Part shown: piece after piece, positions 23,819-32,688 of the stretch
How positions within the stretch are numbered: position 1 is the first letter of the stretch
Layout of the letters: every line of letters starts with the position of its first letter
Source of the DNA: Dehalococcoidia bacterium UBA2160
GTDB taxonomy: Bacteria; Chloroflexota; Dehalococcoidia; Lucifugimonadales; UBA1123
Length of the DNA: 36,690 bases
Direction: 5' to 3'
NCBI GenBank assembly: GCA_002328865.1
Contig: DCWO01000104.1
Span: forward strand, 1 to 36,690
Position numbers and translations under genes: made by a program
The notes under the pieces: generated by a model
The model's database searches: none
The model's input: only the letters and a program-made list of their open reading frames with translations
What the model was told of the DNA's origin: nothing

Positions 23819-24844
23819 ATGAAAGCGATGGCGCTCGACGCGTACGACGGACCGCCGACCTGGCGGGACGTGCCCGATCCGACCATCGGCCCTCGAGACG
23901 TGCTCGTGAAGGTGAAGGCCGCTGGTTTGTGCGCCTCGGATCTGAAGATCGTCGACGGACTCGTGCCCAGCGTGAGCCTGCCCTACGTGCCCGGTCACGA
24001 GGTGGCGGGTGAGGTAGCCGAGATTGGAGCCGAAGTGACTGGTTTGGCGCCCGGCGACCATGTCACGCTCTACATGACGGTCGGGTGCGGCTTATGTGAC
24101 CCTTGTCGCGTCGGTCGCGAGAACCTGTGCCTGAGCGCGCCGCGAATCGGGTTCGAGATGGACGGAGGGTTCGCCGAGTACGTCAGAGCGCCTGCGCGCA
24201 ACGCTGTGAAGATCGATTCGTCGGTGCCCTTGATCCAGGCGGCGGTCCTTCCCGACGCCGTGGCCACGTGCCACCATGCTCTGACTTGGAAAGCTAAGGT
24301 GCGCGCTGGCGAGACCGTGGTCGTGGTGGGCGTGGGCGGTCTCGGCATTCACGCCGTGCAGCTCGCCAACCTCATGGGCGCCCGGGTAATAGCCGCGGAT
24401 GTGGAGCCGGAAAAGCTGTCCGCCGCAGAAGGGTTCGGCGCTGAACCGATTGACGTTCGTGTCGAGGCGCTGCCTGCGCAGGTCAACGCGCTGACACACG
24501 GCGCCGGGGCTGACGTCGTGGTCGAATGCGTCGGGGGAAGCGCCGTGACCGGGGTGTTGGGCGACGCGGTAAAGTGTCTGAAGCTGAACGGCAGGTTGAT
24601 GGTCGTTGGTTACGCGTACGGCGCCCCGCTGACCGTGGAAACGTCCGACCTGATCTATGGGCAGTGGAATATCATGGGCACGAGAGCGTCCACGCTTCAG
24701 GATGTCGTCGACGTAGTCCGCCTGGTCGAGAGCGGCCGCTTGACGCCGGTCGTTTCCGAGACCGTTGCGATGGAAGGACTGAGCGAAGCGCTCGAGACCC
24801 TCAGACGAAATCCACCCGTGGGCCGCATCGTGCTGACGACGTAA
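23819..24844 (+). CDS. Zinc-dependent alcohol dehydrogenase (first copy)
   Basis: A 341-residue medium-chain dehydrogenase. The catalytic zinc ligands are Cys in AGLCASDLK and His-Glu in VPGHEVAGEV. The structural zinc loop is CGLCDPCRVGRENLC. The Rossmann motif VVVVGVGGLGIHAVQLA is followed by DVEPEKLSAA; the acidic residue after the fold favours NAD over NADP. Complete length. AAGGAG precedes the ATG. It belongs with the DAO-type enzyme upstream and the methyltransferase 72 bases downstream. Confidence 0.9.
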   Translation: MKAMALDAYDGPPTWRDVPDPTIGPRDVLVKVKAAGLCASDLKIVDGLVPSVSLPYVPGHEVAGEVAEIGAEVTGLAPGDHVTLYMTVGCGLCDPCRVGRENLCLSAPRIGFEMDGGFAEYVRAPARNAVKIDSSVPLIQAAVLPDAVATCHHALTWKAKVRAGETVVVVGVGGLGIHAVQLANLMGARVIAADVEPEKLSAAEGFGAEPIDVRVEALPAQVNALTHGAGADVVVECVGGSAVTGVLGDAVKCLKLNGRLMVVGYAYGAPLTVETSDLIYGQWNIMGTRASTLQDVVDVVRLVESGRLTPVVSETVAMEGLSEALETLRRNPPVGRIVLTT

Positions 24845-24916
24845 CGCCGACGCATCGTCCGTCGGAACGGCGGGGCTTTGGTTGGCCTCGCCAGCCAAAA
24901 CCAAGGAGTCCGCTGC

Positions 24917-25720
24917 ATGACGGGGAGCCACGAAAAGAATCGGCGATACTGGGATGCGAGTGCGCCTGGCTGGGAGAGACTTCGAGATCGTGACGGCTTG
25001 TGGCAGACGTGTCACGAGAACCCGGAGCCGGCGTTCGAGGGGAGGGCGCTGGAGACGATCAGATCGCTCGTCGGCGGATTGGCGGGCAAGGACGTGTGCG
25101 TCATTGGCAGCGGCGACAACTACGCGGCTTTCGCCCTCGCAGGGCTTGGCGCCAAGGTCACGTCGACGGACATATCGCGAGGGCAGTTGGCGGTCGCGGA
25201 GTCCCGGGCGTCGCTACTGGGATTGGACATCGACTTCGTCAGAAGCGACGCCGCGCACCTCGACAGTCTTCCGGACCAGAGCTTCGATCTGATCTGCTCG
25301 ACGAACGGCTTCTTCACCTGGATTGCTGAACCGGCGCTCGTACTTGCGGAGGTGCATCGCCTGCTGCGTCCGGGCGGATTCTACGTCTTCTACGATGTCC
25401 ACCCGTTCCAGCGCCCGTGGCAGGACCAGGTTGGCGAGACACGGATGGACAAGCCGTATTGGGACACGGGTCCGCATGGATCGAAAGGCGACATCCCGAC
25501 CGTTGAGTTCGAGTGGACCGTTGCAGATCTATTGAACGCCCTTGCGGAATCCGGTCTCCGGTTAAAAACGATCATCGAATCCCCCGCGAAGGACTCTCGA
25601 TTCTGGGAGGGGCATTCGTACGAGCCAGGTTCGCATCCCGAGCTTCTGGATTGGAAAGTCAACCCAAGAGCTGGTCTGCCTGTATGGCTCACGGTGGCGG
25701 CGCAAAAAGCTGAAGCGTGA
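24917..25720 (+). CDS. SAM-dependent methyltransferase
   Basis: A 267-residue class I methyltransferase of the ubiE/Methyltransf_11 kind. YWDASAPGWERLRD lies near the N terminus, motif I is VCVIGSGDNYAAFALAGLG (60-78), then VTSTDISRGQL. SFDLICSTNGFFTWI and HRLLRPGGFYVFYDVHPF are motifs II/III. Start ATG 24917 has AAGGAG eight bases ahead. The C-terminal half may hold the substrate pocket. The acceptor is unknown. Confidence 0.87.
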   Translation: MTGSHEKNRRYWDASAPGWERLRDRDGLWQTCHENPEPAFEGRALETIRSLVGGLAGKDVCVIGSGDNYAAFALAGLGAKVTSTDISRGQLAVAESRASLLGLDIDFVRSDAAHLDSLPDQSFDLICSTNGFFTWIAEPALVLAEVHRLLRPGGFYVFYDVHPFQRPWQDQVGETRMDKPYWDTGPHGSKGDIPTVEFEWTVADLLNALAESGLRLKTIIESPAKDSRFWEGHSYEPGSHPELLDWKVNPRAGLPVWLTVAAQKAEA

Positions 25721-25741
25721 CCCCGGACGGAGGAGCCGAAG

Positions 25742-26857
25742 TTGATCGATGTTTTCGCAGTCGCCAAGTTGCTCGTGGACCACGCAACCGAGAACCATGG
25801 AGCCGACGTTGACATCGTTGGCTGCCACGGATCCCGGGTCCGAGGCGACGCCCGAGACGACTCGGATCTGGACATCTTCTACATTCCCGCGGACGGGGCG
25901 GACCCACCGATAGCTCGCGCGTTTCTGCTTGACGGCATCCTGTTCGACTTCTGGCCGATCAGACGGGACGCGATGGAAGGCTTTGCGACCGGTCGCGTTC
26001 GCGGCTGGGCTTTCGCTCCGGCGCTGATCCACCAGACGGAAGTGCTGCATGCCAGGTCCGACGAGCAAGCCGCCCGTTTCGCGGGGCTGAAGCAGCGCGT
26101 CCTGGACCTGCAGACACTGGAAGCTCGCCCTGAGATGATTCGGCGAGCTCTCGAAACGTTTCCGAACGTGGCAGCGCATGTTGCCAACGTACGCCTCGCG
26201 GCCAGCGACGGTGATATGACCGATGCCCGGTACGCCGGTTGGAAGGTCGTTCAGACAACGTGGGAGTGCTTGGCGTTGGCCAACCAGGTGTTCTTCGGAC
26301 GAGGCCTTGGAAAGAGCCTGGGCCAAACGAACGCGTTCAAAGATAAGCCCGACCGACTGGACCAATTCATCGTGACGATCACGACGTCGCCCGACCTTGC
26401 CGAGGTCCTCGGGGCGTGCGAGGATCTGGCGAACGGCACGCGGCAGACATTACGTCAGATTCAGGGCTCTGTCCCGCCGACAACAACAGTTGTTGAACAG
26501 TTTCGACAGGTCTACCCCGAGATGAGAGATTTGGTAGGCAAATTGGTGGCCGCCTGCGAGCGGGGCGACTCGGTTGCGGCCAGTGCCGAAGCGTGGCTCC
26601 TGCAGTCCGACGTTACGATGATGCTCGACCAGACCGAGGAAGGCGCCGGCCACGGCGACTTCAATCGGTACGGCGAACTCGGCGCCGCGTACCGAGCCCA
26701 GGGTTTCCCAGATCTGATGAGCTCTGCTTCGGGAAACCTGGAGGAGTTGGCCGAGCAGGCGCGGTTGTTTGACAGCAATCTTCGCCGTTTCCTCGCGACG
26801 CAGTCTGTGAGCTTGGGCGAGTTTCAGACCATCGAAGAACTTCGAGCAGTGATGTGA
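25742..26857 (+). CDS. Nucleotidyltransferase-domain protein
   Basis: A 371-residue protein with a Pol-beta/KNTase-type nucleotidyltransferase head: GSRVRGDARDDSDLDIF (30-46) provides the GS and the two metal-binding aspartates Asp42 and Asp44, with a likely third in LFDFWPI. The remaining 300 residues are helical, as in aminoglycoside or tRNA-type nucleotidyltransferases with a C-terminal helical domain. The start is a TTG with GGAGGAG six bases ahead. It follows the methyltransferase after 21 bases. Resistance is only one of several possibilities, and none is favoured by the context. Confidence 0.78.
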   Translation: MIDVFAVAKLLVDHATENHGADVDIVGCHGSRVRGDARDDSDLDIFYIPADGADPPIARAFLLDGILFDFWPIRRDAMEGFATGRVRGWAFAPALIHQTEVLHARSDEQAARFAGLKQRVLDLQTLEARPEMIRRALETFPNVAAHVANVRLAASDGDMTDARYAGWKVVQTTWECLALANQVFFGRGLGKSLGQTNAFKDKPDRLDQFIVTITTSPDLAEVLGACEDLANGTRQTLRQIQGSVPPTTTVVEQFRQVYPEMRDLVGKLVAACERGDSVAASAEAWLLQSDVTMMLDQTEEGAGHGDFNRYGELGAAYRAQGFPDLMSSASGNLEELAEQARLFDSNLRRFLATQSVSLGEFQTIEELRAVM

Positions 26858-27114
26858 GGGTTTGGCCGTGATGCTCATCTACTTCAGACATTGTGCTCCA
26901 GGCGCGCCACCATCCTGCACACGCCGCAGATGAGGAATATTCGAGGCCTCGCAGACAACGGTGTGTGGCAGGCGACGAGATTCTTCACCTGCGGGCTCAG
27001 AATGACATGACTGGGTCGCGTTCACTTAATGCGTTTATGACCTCGACGGCCAGGGCGCCTGTGTTCAGGTGAGGTGCGTGACCTTGAAGGCCACCACCGT
27101 AGGGTTGCAGGGGT
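26858..27114. repeat. Gap with partial dispersed repeats
   Basis: No gene. 26976-27010 is a half-copy of the dispersed element (CGAGATTCTTC ... GGGCTCAGAATGACA). 27041-27100 holds GACCTCGACGGCCAGGGCGC and ACCTTGAAGGCC, resembling stretches near 9716 and 16310. Confidence 0.5.
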
Positions 27115-27144
27115 TTGTCAGCATTGCGCGCGACGGTGTATCCT
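27115..27144 (+). promoter_or_regulatory. Candidate promoter of the hydrolase/M24 unit
   Basis: TTGTCA (27115-27120), an 18-base spacer and TATCCT (27139-27144). Transcription would start near 27151, giving a leader of about 87 bases before ATG 27238. Confidence 0.5.
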
Positions 27145-27237
27145 ACCGCCCTGAAACGAGGAATGTGGGCGGGATCAGATTGGCAGGCGCGAGTGCTCGC
27201 TGGGGCCTATCGGAGGCGAATCGAGAAAGGAAGCAAC

Positions 27238-28392
27238 ATGGCCGTAACTACCTACATGGCATGGCCCGAGTACCCCAGGATGTCATATCAGGTCAGCCGG
27301 ATAATCGCGCTGAGCGACTTCGGCGCCGCAGACTTCACTGAAGTCTACCAGGCCGTCCTCCGGATCGACCCGACCGACGACTACAGTTGGAACGGCGAGT
27401 GGCTTCGCATGGGCCGTCTCGCGGAAGAGATGGCCGTCGAAGCCGAAGCCCACGCCAACCATAGCTCGGCGCGGTTCGCGCACCAGCGGGCGTCCAACTA
27501 CTACCGCTTGGCTCAGGACTCGCTGCCGGCCGATGACCCCGACAAGCTCCCACAGCTCTGGAAGGCTCGCGAGCACTTCATCGCGTCATTGCCCTATCAG
27601 GAGACCCGCGTAGACCGTGTGGACGTGCAGTACGAGAACACGACGCTCGACGGCTTTTTCGTGCACGCCCGCTGGTCAGACGGCCCGGCCCCGACGATCA
27701 TCTGGATAGGCGGCGCGGACTCTCTGACAGAAGAGAACTACTTCAACATGGGTATTCAGGCGGCCAACAACGGCTACAACGCCCTGTTCTACGACCACCC
27801 GGGTCCTGGCTTGGCGGTGTACCAGCATGGCTTCGGCACACGGTTCGACACGGAGCACTTCATATCGCCCGCCGTCGACTACTTGCTCACCCGACCGGAG
27901 GTCGACGGCGACCGCATCATCATGGGCGGCCCGAGCTTCGCGGCGTACCATGTCCCGAGAGCGGCAGCGTACGAGCCTCGACTGGCCGCGGCGGTTTCCG
28001 CGGGAGCGATGTACCAGTGGGGCGGCGGACCGATGGAGAGTCCCAGTCACCTGAGCCGCATGCACAAACTGTTCGGCGTGGACAATGACGACGATTACCG
28101 CGAAGTGTGCAAGAAATTCACCCTGGAAGGGGTGCTCGGCAAGATCACCTGCCCATTTCTCGTCATCGTCGGGGTCGACGATTTCGTGCCTTTGCCGGCG
28201 ACCACTTCAATCAGATACCTGGAAGAGCTTGGGTCAGAGGTCAAGAAGGCGATCGTGATCGAACACGACAACGAACTCGGCGGCGTGCTCCATTGCCAAA
28301 AGGACAACCTTCACGTGATACAGGCGGAGGTGTTCAACTGGTTGAACGACGTCCTCGACTACCGGCCAATCGGCCCGGCGGGCGCTTCGTAA
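27238..28392 (+). CDS. FrsA-like alpha/beta hydrolase
   Basis: A 384-residue alpha/beta hydrolase with a long helical N-terminal part (about 1-120, with YYRLAQDSLPADDP and LWKAREHFIASLP). This is typical of the FrsA/DUF1100 group, which includes carbon-carbon hydrolases of the 2,6-dihydroxypseudooxynicotine type. Then come TIIWIGGADS as oxyanion strand and NALFYDHPGPGLA. The nucleophile elbow is IIMGGPSFAAYH with Ser233, where the usual final Gly of GxSxG is Ala. Candidate Asp and His are in VIVGVDDFVP and VIEHDNELGGVLHC. Start ATG 27238 has AAAGGAAG upstream. It is followed by the M24 gene after 51 bases. Confidence 0.8.
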   Translation: MAVTTYMAWPEYPRMSYQVSRIIALSDFGAADFTEVYQAVLRIDPTDDYSWNGEWLRMGRLAEEMAVEAEAHANHSSARFAHQRASNYYRLAQDSLPADDPDKLPQLWKAREHFIASLPYQETRVDRVDVQYENTTLDGFFVHARWSDGPAPTIIWIGGADSLTEENYFNMGIQAANNGYNALFYDHPGPGLAVYQHGFGTRFDTEHFISPAVDYLLTRPEVDGDRIIMGGPSFAAYHVPRAAAYEPRLAAAVSAGAMYQWGGGPMESPSHLSRMHKLFGVDNDDDYREVCKKFTLEGVLGKITCPFLVIVGVDDFVPLPATTSIRYLEELGSEVKKAIVIEHDNELGGVLHCQKDNLHVIQAEVFNWLNDVLDYRPIGPAGAS

Positions 28393-28443
28393 GAACCTCT
28401 CAATCTCGCGCTACCAGACACAATCTTGAATCAGGATGGAAAC

Positions 28444-29694
28444 ATGCCCAACTACGGCTCATCAAGCTTCGGACTCATCGGGACGGATTGGCAGCAGAGG
28501 ATCAACTGGGACCGGTTGCGGACTTACCGGCTGGAGCGCGCACGCGAGGCCATGAGGAAGCATGATCTTGGCGCCATGCTCTGCATGTACGACGAGAACA
28601 TCCGGTACACGACCAGCACGATTACACCAGGTTGGTGCAGGCTCAAACCGGGCCTGCGATACGCGCTGTTGTGCGAAGGGTCCGAGCCGATCCTGTTCGA
28701 GCAGGGGGACATCGGCACCCAGATCAACCGCCACTGCCCGTGGATACCGGCCGAGAACGTGCGCTACGCGTATTCGTGGATCAAGGGCGCCGTCGGCCCC
28801 GGCTCCCGCCAGCAGGTCACGAAATTCACCAACGCAATCGTCGAAGAGATGAAGAAGTACGGCGTCCAAGACGCCCAACTCGGCGTGGACTTCGTGGACC
28901 TCAACATGATGAACGCTTTCCGGGAGGCCGGCGTCAACTGGACCGACGGGGCGTCGCCCATGGTCGAAGCCAGGGCCATCAAAAACGAGGACGAACTCGA
29001 GATCATGCGCATCGTCGCGGCGATCTGCGACGGTTGCCACACGGCCATCTCCCACTACATGCGGCCGGGTATGCGTGAGAACGAGATTACCGCGTTTGCG
29101 ATGAACTACTTGTACAACATCCCAGGCGTCGAGGACGTCGAGGACGTCATCGTGTCGTCGGGCCCCAATAGCTGGCCCAACTGGCGCAATTTCTCGGACC
29201 GCATCATCCAACCCGGCGACCTAGTCATCATTGACATGGCTGCCGTGACGTGGAACGGGTACAAGAGCTGCCAGTACCGGACGTACTGTGTGGGCAAGCA
29301 ACCGACCCAGGAGCAGAAAGAGTATTACAAGATCGCGTACGAGTGGCTCTACGACGCCATCGACAAGGTGCGGCCCGGCGCGACAACCCGCGACATCGTC
29401 GAGGTCTGGCCGTCCGCGCAGGAGGCGTGGGGCTACGTCGAAGAGGACCAAGCCGCCGCAAACCTGTGGGGCCACGGGCTTGGACTGGCGCAGTACGACA
29501 CGCCGGTGGTGTCGCGTATCTACTCACTGGACCATCCGGTCGAGATCCAGCCGGGGATGAGTTTCGCGCTCGAAACCCAACACGGCAAGCCACTGGAGTG
29601 GGGCGTTCGGGTCGAAGAGATGATGGTGGTGACCGAGAGCGGTCCGGAGATCACCACCCGTTTCCCGATCGAAGAGATGACTGTGTTGGACTAG
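28444..29694 (+). CDS. M24-family (creatinase/aminopeptidase P-like) protein
   Basis: A 416-residue 'pita-bread' protein with a creatinase-type N-terminal domain (1-175) and an M24 catalytic fold (180-416). Four of five metal ligands of Xaa-Pro aminopeptidases are visible: Asp264 in VIIDMAAV, His344 in WGHGLGLA, Glu377 in FALETQHG and Glu391 in VRVEEMMV. The second aspartate, expected in 'GY.SD.tRT', is Cys276 (GYKSCQYRTY). That suggests altered metal binding or a non-peptidase chemistry, as in creatinase. ATG 28444 is preferred (AGGATGG ahead) to an earlier in-frame TTG. The next gene begins three bases after the stop. Confidence 0.87.
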   Translation: MPNYGSSSFGLIGTDWQQRINWDRLRTYRLERAREAMRKHDLGAMLCMYDENIRYTTSTITPGWCRLKPGLRYALLCEGSEPILFEQGDIGTQINRHCPWIPAENVRYAYSWIKGAVGPGSRQQVTKFTNAIVEEMKKYGVQDAQLGVDFVDLNMMNAFREAGVNWTDGASPMVEARAIKNEDELEIMRIVAAICDGCHTAISHYMRPGMRENEITAFAMNYLYNIPGVEDVEDVIVSSGPNSWPNWRNFSDRIIQPGDLVIIDMAAVTWNGYKSCQYRTYCVGKQPTQEQKEYYKIAYEWLYDAIDKVRPGATTRDIVEVWPSAQEAWGYVEEDQAAANLWGHGLGLAQYDTPVVSRIYSLDHPVEIQPGMSFALETQHGKPLEWGVRVEEMMVVTESGPEITTRFPIEEMTVLD

Positions 29695-29697
29695 GCC

Positions 29698-30717
29698 GTG
29701 CGACAAGTTGTCCTGGAAAGCCCGAGAGAGCTCAAAGTAGTTGACGCATTCGACCCTGCTCCGGGCATCGGCGAGGTGCTGGTGGAGGTGAAAACGTCCG
29801 CCATTTGCGGGACGGACCTCCACATCTACAACGGCGGCACACCCGTCGACTATCCCCGGGTGCTCGGTCACGAAGTCGCCGGAGTGGTCCACGGTGTCGG
29901 CGAGGGCGTCACAGAGTTTGGTTTGGGCGACGCCGTCGCGATAAATCCCAACCTCATTTGCGGGGACTGCGAACGGTGCATCCTGGGGAAGGAGAACCTC
30001 TGCGAAAGAGGTCGGCTCCTCGGGCGCGAGGTCGATGGCACACTCCGAGAGTTTCTCGTCGTTCCCCAAGTGAACGCGTTCAAACTTCCGCCTGCCGTGA
30101 CGTTTGTCGCCGGGGCGTTGATTCAACCTTTGAGCACGGTGGTTCACGCCCAGCGGCTGGCTGACATCAGGTCCACCGAGTCGGTTGTGGTGTTGGGACA
30201 AGGCGCGACCGGACTGATGCACACGCGGCTGTCGAAACTGGCTGGTGCGTCGCCAGTGATTGCAATCGGGCGAACTCCCGCCAAGCTCGAACTGGCCGAA
30301 GCCATGGGCGCCGACCACGTCGTCGGCGCCGCCGATGATGAGCCCGTGGTGGAGGTGTGGCGATTGACAGGCGGGCAGGGCGCCGATGTCGTGATCGAAG
30401 CCGTTGGCCGACCGGAGACGCTCCTTCAAGCCATGCAATTGCTCAAACCCGGCGGGCGATTGATCGCGTTCGGGATCTCCCCTGAGCCGTTGCCATCGCT
30501 GGACCTGTACCGGATGTACATGACCGAAACGACGATCGTGTTCCCCAGGGCGATGTCTCGCGCCGACTTCCATCGGGCGGTGGCGCTGGTCGCGACAGGC
30601 AAGATCGACATGGCCCCGATGGTCTCGGCGAACTACGCGCTGGATGACGCCGCGGACGCGTTCCGATTTGCCGAGGAAGACCCGTCGAAGGTGCTGCGCG
30701 TAGCCCTTCACCTGTGA
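29698..30717 (+). CDS. Zinc-dependent alcohol dehydrogenase (second copy)
   Basis: A 339-residue medium-chain dehydrogenase, sorbitol/threonine-dehydrogenase-like. Catalytic zinc ligands are in SAICGTDLHIY and LGHEVAGVV. The structural zinc loop is CGDCERCILGKENLC. The Rossmann motif is VVVLGQGATGLMHTRL. Where many relatives have a zinc-adjacent Glu ('EPL'), this has QPLSTVVHA. The start is GTG, three bases after the M24 stop, so translation is likely coupled. Together with the FrsA-like hydrolase and M24 protein it looks like one catabolic operon. Confidence 0.88.
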   Translation: MRQVVLESPRELKVVDAFDPAPGIGEVLVEVKTSAICGTDLHIYNGGTPVDYPRVLGHEVAGVVHGVGEGVTEFGLGDAVAINPNLICGDCERCILGKENLCERGRLLGREVDGTLREFLVVPQVNAFKLPPAVTFVAGALIQPLSTVVHAQRLADIRSTESVVVLGQGATGLMHTRLSKLAGASPVIAIGRTPAKLELAEAMGADHVVGAADDEPVVEVWRLTGGQGADVVIEAVGRPETLLQAMQLLKPGGRLIAFGISPEPLPSLDLYRMYMTETTIVFPRAMSRADFHRAVALVATGKIDMAPMVSANYALDDAADAFRFAEEDPSKVLRVALHL

Positions 30718-30754
30718 GCGCCTGAGTCGCGGTGTCGATGCTTGCCCGGTCGAT

Positions 30755-31339
30755 ATGCTGTTCGCGGCTGACCGATCGTTGGAGTTGTTGGAGTTGAGCG
30801 CCGAATCGTCAGCGTTGCAGCGTGAATGGCAATCCATGGCCGGCCTCGTTCCGACTCTTGGGCCCGGGGCATATTGCGTGCTCTTCGAACTCGACGTCGA
30901 ATTGACGATCGAGACAGGCAGGCTGGGAAGCGTCAGTTACGCGGCAGGCGCCTACGCATACGTCGGATCGGCGATGAAGGGGATATCCGCACGGCTGCCG
31001 CACCATCTGCGTCCACCCAAGCGACCGCACTGGCACATGGACTACTTGCGTCCAAAGGGAAGACCGACGGCTATCGTTGTCGCCGAGAGCGATCTGCAAG
31101 TGGAGTGTGCCATTGCGCGTCATCTCGACAACGGATTCACAGTCGTGCGGGACTTCGGATCCAGCGATTGCCGGTGCGCCGGACACCTCTTCCATGGCAA
31201 GGATCCCGGTGCGCTGCTCGGCGCATCGGTCGAGGCGGTGGAGGCGATCGGTTGTCGTGCGCTGGTGATTACGCCACCGGTTGCCGGCGACTGGGAGAAG
31301 GCAGTTCGAGACGGCGTCGCGGACTCCGCTCAGGCTTAA
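30755..31339 (+). CDS. DUF123 (GIY-YIG-related) protein
   Basis: A 194-residue frame whose body (about 36-160) is a clear DUF123 domain, the Uri/GIY-YIG nuclease relative. GAYAYVGSAMKGISARL is the GIY-YIG-like core with its Arg. RPHWHMDYL, the Glu in ECAIARHL and the Cys/His end GSSDCRCAGHLFH complete the pattern. The start is unsure: ATG 30755 and ATG 30836 both lack a good ribosome site, and the second gives 167 residues, nearer the family norm. Probably DNA-related; no function is proven for most members. Confidence 0.8.
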   Translation: MLFAADRSLELLELSAESSALQREWQSMAGLVPTLGPGAYCVLFELDVELTIETGRLGSVSYAAGAYAYVGSAMKGISARLPHHLRPPKRPHWHMDYLRPKGRPTAIVVAESDLQVECAIARHLDNGFTVVRDFGSSDCRCAGHLFHGKDPGALLGASVEAVEAIGCRALVITPPVAGDWEKAVRDGVADSAQA

Positions 31340-31401
31340 CAGTTTGCCTTCAAGTTCGAGCGGATTTCAAGCTGGGATTCGACGATCGCATTCCGGATGT
31401 C

Positions 31402-31410
31402 TGGTAACAT
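31402..31410 (+). promoter_or_regulatory. Extended -10 promoter of the PCP_red operon
   Basis: TGGTAACAT is an extended -10 (TGn plus TAACAT at 31405-31410), 92 bases before the ATG at 31502. No good -35 at normal spacing. The leader contains the hairpin CCCGC-GCAG-GCGGG. Confidence 0.45.
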
Positions 31411-31501
31411 ATTTACGCAGGTGCCGTGGCGAACCCGCGCAGGCGGGGCGCCTCACCAGTCGCTGGCCCGGACCCAAGCACGCAGGCGTCAAGGAGCGCA
31501 G

Positions 31502-32686
31502 ATGTACAAGCGCATCATCGCGCCGATCGACAATTCGCCTCACAGCGATGAGGCTGTAAAGCTTGCATCGAGCATCGCCGAGCGGTTCGGATCGACGGTG
31601 TTCGGATTTCACGCCTACGCGGCACGACTTCACGAACGCAGATTCACGCAGATGGAGCCTGGCCTCCCCGAGCGATATCAGACCCCGGACGAGCTGGAGA
31701 GACAGCGTTCGACCCACGAATCTCTGATCTCGAACGGGCTTCAGATCATCTCCGAATCGTACCTGGACCACGCTCAGGAGCTTTGCAGAGAGCGAGAGGT
31801 TCCCTTCGAACGCCAGATGGCCGAGGGGAAGAACTATGTCGAAGTTCTCAGTGAGATCGATCGCGACGGATACGACCTGGTCGCGATGGGAGCGGTCGGG
31901 CTCGGCGCGGTCCCGCGAAGCCTGATCGGCGGAGTGAGCGAGCGGGTCCTGCGCGGCGCCAACATCGACGTGGTGCTCGTGCGCAAGAGCAAGCCGAACA
32001 GCAACGGCATCATGGCGGCCGTCGACGGCAGCCCCGAGTCGTTCAAGGCCGTCGAATCTGCGTTGGCCCTGGGGGCGGCGCTGGAGCAGCCCGTCGAGGT
32101 CGTCAGCGTATATGACCCTGAGTTCCACATCGTCGCCTTCAAGAGCGTCGCGGACGTGCTGTCCGACGCCGGGGCCGAGCTGTTCCGCTTCGACGACCAG
32201 CAAAAGCTCCACGAAGAGATAATCGACAGAGGGTTGGAGACGTTGTACCAGGGGCATCTGGACACCGCTGCCAAGATGGGCGAGGCAGCGGGGCAGCGCG
32301 TCACCACCACGCTCCTGGAGGGCAAACCCTTCCAACGGATGCTCGACCATGCGGACGAGCGCAACCCGACGATGCTCGTGATTGGGCGCTTTGGGCTGCA
32401 CAAGACCGATGCCGCGGATATCGGGAGCACATGCGAGAACCTGGCCAGGTTGGCACGGTGCAGCGTCCTCGTTTCGTCAGGCAGGATCACGCCCGAGCCG
32501 ATCGACGATTCCGCGGACGACGAGTCGATCCCCTGGTCTGCCGATGCCGAGGAACGGCTGCAGAACGTGCCTCCGTTTGCGCGAAACATGGCCAGACAGG
32601 CCATCGAAGAGTACGCACGGGACGGCGGACACGATGAGGTCACGCTCGAAGTGATGGACGAAGCCAGAGAGCGGATGGGGATGTAG
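31502..32686 (+). CDS. Double universal stress protein with C-terminal PCP_red-like domain
   Basis: A 394-residue soluble protein. The first Usp domain (1-157) has MYKRIIAPIDNSPHSDEAV and the ATP-type loop GLGAVPRSLIGGVSERV. The second (about 165-330) has IMAAVDGSPESFKA and GRFGLHKTDAADIGSTCEN, both matching G-2x-G-9x-G. Residues 340-394 match the PCP_red pattern: WSADAEERLQNVPPFARNMA, then AIEEYARDGG and VTLEVMDEAR. ATG 31502 is chosen for AAGGAG seven bases ahead. The next gene starts two bases after the stop. A Usp-PCP_red fusion is unusual; the PCP_red part may bind a partner or a tetrapyrrole. Confidence 0.85.
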   Translation: MYKRIIAPIDNSPHSDEAVKLASSIAERFGSTVFGFHAYAARLHERRFTQMEPGLPERYQTPDELERQRSTHESLISNGLQIISESYLDHAQELCREREVPFERQMAEGKNYVEVLSEIDRDGYDLVAMGAVGLGAVPRSLIGGVSERVLRGANIDVVLVRKSKPNSNGIMAAVDGSPESFKAVESALALGAALEQPVEVVSVYDPEFHIVAFKSVADVLSDAGAELFRFDDQQKLHEEIIDRGLETLYQGHLDTAAKMGEAAGQRVTTTLLEGKPFQRMLDHADERNPTMLVIGRFGLHKTDAADIGSTCENLARLARCSVLVSSGRITPEPIDDSADDESIPWSADAEERLQNVPPFARNMARQAIEEYARDGGHDEVTLEVMDEARERMGM

Positions 32687-32688
32687 GG

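Noticed and set aside
25742..26857. Aminoglycoside resistance gene
   Set aside because: Only the general nucleotidyltransferase motif is visible; nothing ties it to an antibiotic.
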